Positions 16,760-24,020 of a stretch of 64,000 bases of DNA are shown piece by piece. This stretch comes from UBA3263 sp964528425. Its GTDB lineage: Bacteria > Bacteroidota > Bacteroidia > Bacteroidales > Muribaculaceae. The notes beneath the pieces were generated by a model. It was not told the origin of the DNA and searched no databases. It saw only the letters and a list, made by a program, of their open reading frames with translations. Each line of letters opens with the position of its first letter. Within the stretch, counting starts at the first letter, position 1. Both the position numbers and the translations under genes were made by a program. The DNA is taken from the NCBI GenBank assembly GCA_964528425.1, contig CAZGTD010000005.1, positions 1 through 64,000 of the forward strand, in the 5' to 3' direction.

Positions 16760-18877
16760 TTAATTTATCGGTGTAAGCTCGAAAATAAACTGCGGCTGAC
16801 CGAACCGACACTTCAGTTCGTCGCCAGCGACGCCCCAGTACGACTGGCCGCCGTTGCCGCCGTTGCGAATGGCAAACTTGCCGTTATCGCCCTTGATGAA
16901 AACATAGGTGTTCCAGTCGGCCGAATAGGGGTTGACACCGAAGCGACCGAGCTCGTTAACGTAGCGCTCATCTTTGGAGTTGCGTATTTCATAGCGCTCG
17001 GTGGTGGGGTTGAGCTTCAGGTGCCATTCCTGGCGGTTGGGGTTTATATCGTCGATTTCTGACTGAAGCACCGGGGCCGCAGCGCCGGCCGGGTTGCCCA
17101 GCAGGCGCCCGTCAACCTTTATGTAATACGTTCCGTTTTCAACCACCGGCTTCGGGAACAGGTCGGCCGGATAATCGAAGCCTGCCGACTTAAAGGAGTC
17201 GACCAGCGCCGCCAGGGTTTGCTTCTGCCAGGGGGCAACGTGCAGAGTGCCCGTTTGCACGCGCACGCTCTGAATCGACCCTTCGAAATCGCGGCTTACG
17301 TTGGCCTGCATCTTTTCGCTCGCCAGCTGATAGCGCTTATAGGCGTCGATAAAGGGCGCGGCAAGCTCGGCATCGAGCGCTTCGGCCATGTCGGTCAGTG
17401 CAAGGCCCATCTGCGACTGCAGCCGCAACGCAACAACCCATTCCTTAACCTCCGTCAGCAGCGGATTTTCGCCGCGCGTAAGCGGCAGCAGCTCGCCGGC
17501 GGCCGCCAGAGTGCGGTTAAAATATTCGCGATAGGCCTCAACGGCGTCGGGGCCGTCGATGGTCGGAAATTTCTCTTTTACGGCCACAAAATCGGGTGTT
17601 TCGCCATAGAAACGCAACTTATGCACGCTCGGAGCGACATCAACATTGTTCAGACAGAAAATCCTGAAGGCGTCAACATGGCCCGGAACGAGCTCGCCAA
17701 GCGAGGCCTCCCACGACTGGTTGGCATCAAAAGCTTGCGGATTGCGCGCAAAGTCGGCCAGCGACGCCAGGGCCACTTTCGAGGCCTCGGCATATTGCAT
17801 CGGATTGGAACAGAAAGCCGAAACCTTGTCGGCAATCTTCGGATCGTTGCCGACAACCGGCCCCATCAGCAGGTTATGCTGCCCGTAGTCGTTGACCGGA
17901 TAATTGAGCCAGATAAAGGGGCGACGCGTGGTTTTGTCGATAAACCATTGGCAGTCGGCCTCATCAATCATGTCGCAGACCGAAGCGCCGGTCCACATTA
18001 TGGCGATATCGGGGTTCAGCTGAGTGCCCATCTTGGTCAGATAGTCGCCGCCGCTCCATGCCTGGTTATACTGCGTCGGGCAAACGATCAGCGGACCAAC
18101 TCCCTTATGCTTCTTAACGAACTCGCGGTCAATAAAATTCAAATAGTCAATCTGCGAGTCAACGCTCTTGGCCGAAATGTCGTCGAAGAAAATCGAAAAA
18201 TTCCTGACCCCGAGGTCATACATCTGGCCGAGCTTAGCCAGAGCCTTGGCGCGGTCGGCATCCGACTCAATAGCGTTGCTCGGATGCATGGCCCACACGA
18301 ATTTCACCTTATTGGCAGCCGCGCGCTGAACCAGCTCGGCCATCTCGGCGGCCTTGTCGGCCGGATAGGGCTCGTGCCAGCGCGAGTGGTGATACGGGTC
18401 ATCCTTCGGCCCGTAGATATAAGTATTCATTCCGTGGCGGCCATAGAAATCAAACTGACTCAGGCGGTCGGCGTGGCTCCACGGGTTGCCGTAGAAGCCC
18501 TCGATTACCCCGCGCATGGCAATCGCCGGAACAATGGCTGTGTCGACCGGCGCCGTCGGGTTTTTCAGAAACTCCTGAACGCCATAAAACGTGCCTGCGC
18601 CGTCGCGCCCGGCAATAACAACCCTCTCGGGCCCGACGCTCAGATAAAAGCCCTCGGCTCCCTGCGGAATCAGCCGCGCGAATTTCTTAACGGCCTTGTC
18701 GCCGGCCTCGCCGATAATGATTTCAACGTCGGCCTTCGGAGTAACTATTAGCGACTGCTCCAGCAGCTTAACGGCGTCGGAATCAGCGGTTTTTGCTCCG
18801 GTGAGCTTATATGTGGGACCTTGGGCGGCAACCGATGCCGCCATAGCCAGCCCCAAGGCTACGGCATAGAGTTTCAT
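16760..18877 (-). CDS. secreted GH84 beta-N-acetylglucosaminidase, paralogue without sorting tail
   Basis: This 705-residue paralogue has a signal peptide (1-19, cleavage near AAQ), a GH20b-like domain (about 22-108), and a GH84 barrel with GVIEGFYGNPW and catalytic D232-D233 in FFDDIS. A helical domain is followed by one C-terminal module (about 575-705) with the shared NPYSADWNTYV motif. Unlike its neighbour it has one module, not two, and no T9SS-like tail, so the two may end up in different places (periplasm and surface, an inference). It is the first gene of a five-gene minus-strand operon and has a good promoter. Confidence 0.92.
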   Translation of the reverse strand: MKLYAVALGLAMAASVAAQGPTYKLTGAKTADSDAVKLLEQSLIVTPKADVEIIIGEAGDKAVKKFARLIPQGAEGFYLSVGPERVVIAGRDGAGTFYGVQEFLKNPTAPVDTAIVPAIAMRGVIEGFYGNPWSHADRLSQFDFYGRHGMNTYIYGPKDDPYHHSRWHEPYPADKAAEMAELVQRAAANKVKFVWAMHPSNAIESDADRAKALAKLGQMYDLGVRNFSIFFDDISAKSVDSQIDYLNFIDREFVKKHKGVGPLIVCPTQYNQAWSGGDYLTKMGTQLNPDIAIMWTGASVCDMIDEADCQWFIDKTTRRPFIWLNYPVNDYGQHNLLMGPVVGNDPKIADKVSAFCSNPMQYAEASKVALASLADFARNPQAFDANQSWEASLGELVPGHVDAFRIFCLNNVDVAPSVHKLRFYGETPDFVAVKEKFPTIDGPDAVEAYREYFNRTLAAAGELLPLTRGENPLLTEVKEWVVALRLQSQMGLALTDMAEALDAELAAPFIDAYKRYQLASEKMQANVSRDFEGSIQSVRVQTGTLHVAPWQKQTLAALVDSFKSAGFDYPADLFPKPVVENGTYYIKVDGRLLGNPAGAAAPVLQSEIDDINPNRQEWHLKLNPTTERYEIRNSKDERYVNELGRFGVNPYSADWNTYVFIKGDNGKFAIRNGGNGGQSYWGVAGDELKCRFGQPQFIFELTPIN

Positions 18878-18901
18878 GATGTGAATAGATTATAATCCAC
18901 G

Positions 18902-18931
18902 CAAAGTTACAAAAATTTTCCGAATCTACAA
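18902..18931 (-). promoter_or_regulatory. promoter of the GH84-DUF2723-deacetylase-queG operon
   Basis: Read on the minus strand: TTG (18931-18929), 19-bp spacer, TAACTTTG (18909-18902). The -7 box lies 25 nt before the GH84 ATG. Confidence 0.65.
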
Positions 18932-19021
18932 CAATCTCGCCGCCGCGGCGAACTTTTTGTCACCCCGGGCGTTCTTAAGGTATAAAACGAACGAATTAGT
19001 CTCTCTACTACTACGAAAACA

Positions 19022-19171
19022 CCTCGGGGCGCCGAGGAAATTGAAATTTCTACCGGCAACCGCTTGCCGAAAGTCGCGTCTGAAACCGACGCGCTCGCCC
19101 CCCGACCGACACACAACACCCCCTTTACCTAATCCCAATACCAAGCCGCGCTCCCTCCGGGGAGCGCTTTT
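19022..19171 (+). ncRNA. candidate structured RNA: tandem tetraloop hairpins ending in a terminator-like stem
   Basis: Five hairpins follow one another. CCTCGG/CCGAGG has a 4-nt loop (19022-19037), GAAAT/ATTTC a 4-nt loop (19037-19050), CGGCAA/TTGCCG a 4-nt loop (19054-19069) and CGCGTC/GACGCG a 7-nt loop (19075-19093). After a C-rich linker, GCGCTCCC/GGGAGCGC (19148-19167, loop TCCG) is followed by TTTT. The T run is on the plus strand, so a plus-strand RNA is favoured. I found no clear TAnnTTTG promoter for it, and no protein in either direction looks real. The bases between the GH84 promoter and 19022 show nothing further. It could be a new small RNA, or a remnant of a mobile repeat. Confidence 0.4.
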
Positions 19172-19189
19172 CATTCCCCCGCGCGCGGG

Positions 19190-19440
19190 CAAAGGCCCGC
19201 GGAGCGAAAATCGCAACAAAGGCCCGCGGAGCGGGTCTAACATTTGTAGCCAGGGGTGAGGGTCCGCGGAGCGGCCCGCTGCCCCTGGGAAAATAATCCG
19301 CGCAATCTCATTGGGAGCTGCGTAGCTGCGACACGTTTGTTTCGCACCTAACGGCGCTCCATCGTCAAACACATCCATTTTTCAACCCAGGGGCTGACAC
19401 CCCTGGCTACAACCGTTTGCACCGCTAACGCGGCGCGCGC
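19190..19440. repeat. REP/BIME-like repeat, copy A
   Basis: The core runs 19246-19410 (165 bp). The left half is GTAG (19246) then CCAGGGG ... CCCCTGG (19250-19256 / 19282-19288). The right half, inverted, is CCAGGGG-CTGACA-CCCCTGG followed by CTAC (19387-19410), i.e. GTAG plus hairpin on the minus strand. The outer arms form a 15-bp inverted repeat (TTGTAGCCAGGGGTG). A partial duplicate of the left flank (CAAAGGCCCGCGGAGCG at 19190-19206 and again at 19217-19233) suggests a decayed neighbouring copy. Copy A ends directly at the terminator of the large secreted-protein gene. Confidence 0.85.
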
Positions 19441-19475
19441 AAAAAAACGCCCGCTGGGGGAAGCGGGCGTCTTTT
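19441..19475 (-). terminator. terminator of the 1067-residue secreted-protein gene
   Basis: A perfect 9-bp stem ACGCCCGCT (19447-19455) / AGCGGGCGT (19462-19470) is flanked by seven As on the left, which form the T run for minus-strand transcripts. T5 on the right makes it potentially bidirectional. Confidence 0.85.
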
Positions 19476-19496
19476 TATTGCGGGATGGGGGATGTT

Positions 19497-22400
19497 TTAC
19501 TTAACGAGGGTCTTCTGGCCATTGATAATATTCACGCCCTTGGCGGGAGCGGCCATGCGGCGGCCCTGCAGGTCAAAGATTACCTGCTTGCCGTTCATGT
19601 TAACCACTACGCTCTTGATGCCGGTGGGAACTGCGTCGCCCTTGTCGGTGATTTCAAACGAGCGGATGGCGCCGGTAACGTTGTCGGCTACATGGTGGGC
19701 AAAATATTCAACCGTGCCGGGGCCGTTAACGGTGAAGGTGTGCTCGTTGCCCGACTTGTCAGCTTCGGTGAAGCCTTCAACTGCGGGAGCCTTGCGCGGA
19801 GCGTTTTTGGCAACGACTTCTTCAGCGGCGGCGGCAGGAGTGTGCTTGTAATAAATAGCGTGAGCATCGCTGGTGATGATGGTTACCTTATATGTGCCTT
19901 CAGCAGTGCCTTCTTCAACCTGCACACCCTGGTGCTTGGGCTGTTCTTCGGTCAGCTCGGGAACCATTGCGTTCGGGTCGAAAGTTGTAACCTGATAGTA
20001 GGGGGTACCATCATCTTCGGTGCGTACAATGCGGGCCTTGAAACCGGGAATAAAGGTGTAATTATCGCGATATTCGCCGAGTTCGCGGAAGTAGTTGTTA
20101 TAGGAAGCGTGGAGAGTGTAGTATTCAGCGCCTTCTTCGGGAGCAACTGCAAAGTATTCGCCATCGATGTTGCCGGCTTTTGTTGCGGGGCCTTCGTAGT
20201 CATAAACAATGGGCAGACGGGCATAGGTGATTTCATCGCGGGAATGGTCTGCCATTGCCGAGGGGTCGAAGTCAGGGTCGTTTTCAATGTCGGCCTGGCC
20301 ATCATAGAAGAGCAGGGCCACCTGACCGGCGGGGATGATTACCTTGCCGTCTTCGTTGGCTTCGATGAGGGTTGCGCGAACATGCTTAACGTCGCCGTTT
20401 GCAGTATCTACATCGTTGAATTCGCCGGTGTAGGCAAAAATGTGACCTTCTTCGGTACCGCCGGGAACTTCAAGAGCAACGGGTGCGTAAACCGAGCTCC
20501 AGCCGTCGTCGCCGTGAGCGGGGTCGTTGTCAATGATGTTATAGAAAGTAATCGGGAGTTCGGTCACTTCTTCAACATACCACTGATACTTTTCGTCTTT
20601 ATTATCATTTGCAGCATCTACGATTTTTGAGTTTTTCTGAGTATCGGCGGCACCATATAGGTGACGGTGTCCGGCGCTACCACTGCTGCTGACGTGAATA
20701 ACGTAGCGGCCGTTGTCCTGATAGGTCAACTCAGTTCCTTGTGCGGCGTCTTCATTATCTTTCAAAACGGGAATCCAGTTCGAGCCGTTAAACGAGGGCA
20801 TAACCTTGCCGTCGTCGAAGCATACGAGGGTATTTACTGCATCGTCGCCTTCACCTTCCTGATGATAAAGGAATACGGTATTGGAGCGGGTATTATCCTC
20901 GGTCAGACCCATATAGGCCTTTTGATTGATGGTAGCTGAATGAATCGACGAGATATACAGGCCGCTGACTTTATTCTTGAAGCGATAGAAGCGGTTGGGA
21001 ACGAGATCTTTGAAAATGAGATTGGTGGGGTGCAGACCCTCAACGATTGCATTCTTGGTATCGTCATCGGCCTCTTGCTCACCGTTGTGAATAGCCAGAG
21101 CATCTGCGTAAAGTTTTTCGGCAGTGCCATCAGCGTTATCATACTGCCCAACACAATGGCCAATCAAGTCAGCCGAGTTGCTTGAGAACATATAAGTAAT
21201 ACGGCGCAGAGCAGCGTCAACATCAGTGCCGTTAAATGCAACAACGGCATCATAAACATTTTCTACGGTGGGTTCAACATCTGTGGCAAGACCCAAAGCC
21301 TGCATATCTTCACCATAAAGAGGAGTCAGACGGAAAGCAGAACCGTGATCACTGGGTAAGCTTCCTCTTGCATTATTCCAAACGCTTACATAGTTACTAC
21401 GCTCGTTCAGGCCATTACTTGCGCCAAAAGTGATATAGAAATCACCAACTACGTTATCGTTATTATTCGTGGCGTTCCAGGTAGATTTACCTATGGAGAA
21501 CACTGTTGCGGGGTGCGTGTCGTCGGAAAGGGTAGCCATTACACCAGCTTTATCTTCTACATAAACGCCCTTTTCGGGGTCGGCAAGAGTATGAAGAGTG
21601 TATTGGTTCGTTTCACCTTCAACCGGCTTGAAGAACCAAAGACGTTCGGGCACGAGACGGTTCAATGTATTTTCGACATCGCCGCTTGTGTGTTCATTAT
21701 AACCTCTGATAGTGTTAATCTGTCCGCTGAGGAATTCATAGCGCATAGCGGCGGGTTTATCACCGGGCTTCATGGTTACACGATAAACATGGTTGGCAAT
21801 AAGTTCGCGGTCCCAGTTACCGGTAACTGTGAAAACGGTGTTATCATCAGCAACAGTCATATTATCCGATTCATCTGCCTTATCGCTGTTAATGGTTGCG
21901 TTAGCCATACCGCCCATATCAGAAAGTTTGTTTTTGATAGTGAGAGCGGCATTCTGGCCATTATAAAGTTCCAGTGAAAGATCAGCAACCGGCCAGCCGT
22001 TAATTGCGGGGAGATGAACAGTAACTGTTTTAGGAGTTTCCTGCTTTTCAAAGGCCTCTACAATCTCAAACTGCACATAGTATTGTTCTGCAGTGTTATC
22101 AGTATGCCAGTAAGCCATAAGTTCCAGTGATCCGTCGTTATTGCTTCGCATACAAATTTTATGAGTAGCTAAGACAGTATTATTTCCTGTTGCAGGATAG
22201 GCATTATTCAGTCTAAACCAAAATTTATTGTCACCTTGACTTTGCACAGTCGGAGTTTCTAAACCGAAAATACCAACATTAGCATCATTTTCACCATTTA
22301 CCTTTTGAATTTTATTTTTCCCGACTGCTACAGACCCCTGAGTGGAGAACCAACGCTCACCATTCGTAGGAAATGCCATTCCTATCTTAAAGTTGCCGGC

Positions 22401-22700
22401 GTATTCTCCTTCAGTAACCTTTTTAAACTTCCAGAGGTACTGGCTATCTGCAATTCCATCGGCACTGATTTCGGTAATATTAGTGCCGCCAAAATGAGCA
22501 AAAGCCTGGCTATTAAGGTCGGGATACCCCTTAACATAACCCGCGTTGCCACGCGCAGGCTGAATAGCATGAATAAAATAAACAGCATCGTCTTGAATAT
22601 CCGCAGGATCGGATATGGTGGCACCGGTGACGTAGGTCTGAGCATAGCTCATTGTTACCGTCATCAGTGCAGCAGCTGCACTGAGTAAGAGTTTTTTCAT
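19497..22700 (-). CDS. large secreted protein with beta-trefoil-like repeats and T9SS-like C-terminal tail
   Basis: I do not recognise a named family for this 1067-residue protein. It has a signal peptide (about 1-20) and a C-terminal tail (FDLQGRRMAAPAKGVNIING) like the other two tailed proteins here. Between them, several segments of about 130-150 residues look like ricin-type or lipocalin-like binding modules: around 35-215, 305-475 and 570-735, each alternating aromatic strands with Gly/Asn turns. No glycosidase catalytic motif is visible. It is probably a surface-exposed glycan-binding or adhesive protein (inference). Repeat copy B lies upstream and copy A downstream. Confidence 0.75.
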   Translation of the reverse strand: MKKLLLSAAAALMTVTMSYAQTYVTGATISDPADIQDDAVYFIHAIQPARGNAGYVKGYPDLNSQAFAHFGGTNITEISADGIADSQYLWKFKKVTEGEYAGNFKIGMAFPTNGERWFSTQGSVAVGKNKIQKVNGENDANVGIFGLETPTVQSQGDNKFWFRLNNAYPATGNNTVLATHKICMRSNNDGSLELMAYWHTDNTAEQYYVQFEIVEAFEKQETPKTVTVHLPAINGWPVADLSLELYNGQNAALTIKNKLSDMGGMANATINSDKADESDNMTVADDNTVFTVTGNWDRELIANHVYRVTMKPGDKPAAMRYEFLSGQINTIRGYNEHTSGDVENTLNRLVPERLWFFKPVEGETNQYTLHTLADPEKGVYVEDKAGVMATLSDDTHPATVFSIGKSTWNATNNNDNVVGDFYITFGASNGLNERSNYVSVWNNARGSLPSDHGSAFRLTPLYGEDMQALGLATDVEPTVENVYDAVVAFNGTDVDAALRRITYMFSSNSADLIGHCVGQYDNADGTAEKLYADALAIHNGEQEADDDTKNAIVEGLHPTNLIFKDLVPNRFYRFKNKVSGLYISSIHSATINQKAYMGLTEDNTRSNTVFLYHQEGEGDDAVNTLVCFDDGKVMPSFNGSNWIPVLKDNEDAAQGTELTYQDNGRYVIHVSSSGSAGHRHLYGAADTQKNSKIVDAANDNKDEKYQWYVEEVTELPITFYNIIDNDPAHGDDGWSSVYAPVALEVPGGTEEGHIFAYTGEFNDVDTANGDVKHVRATLIEANEDGKVIIPAGQVALLFYDGQADIENDPDFDPSAMADHSRDEITYARLPIVYDYEGPATKAGNIDGEYFAVAPEEGAEYYTLHASYNNYFRELGEYRDNYTFIPGFKARIVRTEDDGTPYYQVTTFDPNAMVPELTEEQPKHQGVQVEEGTAEGTYKVTIITSDAHAIYYKHTPAAAAEEVVAKNAPRKAPAVEGFTEADKSGNEHTFTVNGPGTVEYFAHHVADNVTGAIRSFEITDKGDAVPTGIKSVVVNMNGKQVIFDLQGRRMAAPAKGVNIINGQKTLVK

Positions 22701-22816
22701 GTAGATTAGTTGTTAAATTATGATATGATTGAAAATTTACGCATGGTATTAGCGGGGCAAATATAAACGTTTTTCTGCAAACTTCCAAATCCCCCCTCAT
22801 TTTTAACACTTTTCCT

Positions 22817-23014
22817 GCCACCGAGGCCCGCAGAGCGGGTCTAACATTTGTAGCCGGGGGTGAGGGGCGCGAAGCGACACGCTGCCCCTGGATGGTCGGT
22901 AGCTGCGACACAATCTGTTTCGCACCTGACGGCGCTCCATCGGGGGGCACACACATTTTTCAACCCAGGGGCTGACACCCCTGGCTACAACCGTTCGCAC
23001 CGCTAACGCGGCGC
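22817..23014. repeat. REP/BIME-like repeat, copy B (shortened)
   Basis: Core 22850-22988 (139 bp). The left half has GTAG at 22850, CCGGGGG (22854-22860) and CCCCTGG (22885-22891); the changed base keeps a G-T pair. The right half CCAGGGG-CTGACA-CCCCTGG-CTAC is at 22965-22988. It lacks about 26 bp in the middle that copies A, C and D share. It ends 3 bp from the transposase stop codon, so it forms the 3' flank of that gene. The whole 316-bp gap upstream of the large secreted gene otherwise holds only an AT-rich leader (22701-22800). Confidence 0.85.
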
Positions 23015-23016
23015 CA

Positions 23017-23481
23017 TCATTCCTGCGGCGAATGGGGAATATAACGCATTTCGTAATCGATTTCAAATAGCTCCAAAAACCGTTTTATCTCATCATCGAA
23101 CGTCGTATTTTTATGATGCTCGTATTGATGATTGATATATTGCGCAACGGCGTCAATTTGCGACCTCGAATATGAAAAACACGCGTATCCTCTTTGCCAT
23201 TCAAATTTAAACGGAATGAAATGTGACGCGTTGATATAATTTGTCGATGCGGATTTCAAATCGCGAACAGTTTCCGGAATTGTTTTATTGATATTATAGC
23301 CAAAAAGACAATGAACATGGTCTTCAGTGCCGCCTATAGCTATAGGCACATGCCCTAAACCCTTAAGAATTCCCGACATGTAAGCATGAACCTTAGGATG
23401 AATTACCGCCGGCAACAACGCATTGCGATGATTAACGGCGAAAACGACGTGAAGATAAATCTGTGTATACGTATTGGCCAT
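23017..23481 (-). mobile_element. REP-associated (RAYT-like) Y1/HUH transposase of the IS200/IS605 superfamily
   Basis: The 154-residue protein is a single Y1_Tnp domain. H55-V56-H57 in GGTEDHVHCLFGY is the metal-binding HUH motif. Y115-I-N-H-Q119 matches the Y-x-x-x-Q catalytic tyrosine motif of TnpA. Such enzymes cut and rejoin single-stranded DNA at hairpins. The gene has a perfect promoter and is flanked on the 3' side by repeat B and on the 5' side by repeats C and D, with copy A 3.6 kb away. Each repeat half is GTAG plus hairpin, as in REP sequences used by RAYTs. Size fits both IS200 TnpA and RAYTs; the non-adjacent copies favour RAYT. Confidence 0.85.
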
Positions 23482-23485
23482 AGCG

Positions 23486-23517
23486 CAAAGTTATGGTAAA
23501 AATTCCAAACATCCAAA
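23486..23517 (-). promoter_or_regulatory. promoter of the RAYT-like transposase
   Basis: Minus strand: TTTG (23517-23514), 20-bp spacer, TAACTTTG (23493-23486). This is an exact consensus. The last base of the -7 box is only 5 nt from the ATG, so the mRNA would be leaderless or nearly so. The -33 box lies 6 bp from the edge of repeat C. Confidence 0.75.
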
Positions 23518-23522
23518 CCGCC

Positions 23523-23747
23523 GCCACCGAGGCCCGCGGAGCGGGTCAAACATTTGTAGCCTGGGGTGAGGGGCGCGGAGCGGCCCGCTGCCCCTGGGAA
23601 ATAATCCGCGCAATGACATTGGGAGCTGCGTAGCTGCGACACAATCTGTTTCGCACCTAACGGCGCTCCATCGTGCAAACACATCCATTTTCCAACCCAG
23701 GGGCTTACACCCCTGGCTACAACCGTTTGCACCGCTAACGCGGCGCG
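23523..23747. repeat. REP/BIME-like repeat, copy C
   Basis: Core 23556-23720 (165 bp). Left half: GTAG at 23556, CCTGGGG (23560-23566) and CCCCTGG (23591-23597). Right half: CCAGGGG-CTTACA-CCCCTGG-CTAC (23697-23720). It starts just behind the transposase promoter and runs directly into copy D, with which it shares the CTTACA loop and the CCTGGGG variant, so C and D look like a tandem duplication. Confidence 0.88.
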
Positions 23748-23970
23748 GCAAAGGCCCGCAGAGCGGGTCAAACATTTGTAGCCTGGGGTGAGGGGCGCGA
23801 AGCAGCCCGCTGCCCCTGGGAAATAATCCGTGCAATTTCGTTGGGAGCTGCGTAGCTGCGACACAATCTGTTTCGCACCTGACGGCGCTCCATCGTGCAA
23901 ACACACACATTTTCCAACCCAGGGGCTTACACCCCTGGCTACAACCGTTTGCACCGCTAACGCGGCGCAC
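23748..23970. repeat. REP/BIME-like repeat, copy D
   Basis: Core 23778-23942 (165 bp). Left half: GTAG at 23778, CCTGGGG (23782-23788) and CCCCTGG (23813-23819). Right half: CCAGGGG-CTTACA-CCCCTGG-CTAC (23919-23942). It abuts the terminator of the 312-residue secreted-protein gene, the same placement as copy A relative to its neighbour. Confidence 0.88.
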
Positions 23971-23977
23971 AAAAAAA

Positions 23978-24003
23978 ACGCCCGCGGGGAGCGGGCGTTT
24001 TTT
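23978..24003 (-). terminator. terminator of the 312-residue secreted-protein gene
   Basis: Stem ACGCCCGC (23978-23985) / GCGGGCGT (23991-23998) with loop GGGGA, preceded by eight As and followed by a T run. It resembles the terminator at 19441-19475 in sequence. Confidence 0.85.
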
Positions 24004-24020
24004 TATCGGGGAGGGGGGAA

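Noticed and set aside
18907..19378. Open frames of 70-150 residues in the GH84-secreted protein gap
   Set aside because: They cross the hairpin array and repeat A, use atypical codons and have no conserved motif; the structure of the DNA explains the region better.
19190..23970. Repeat cluster as a CRISPR array
   Set aside because: Only four long (~200 bp) copies with internal inverted hairpins, no regular spacers and no cas genes.
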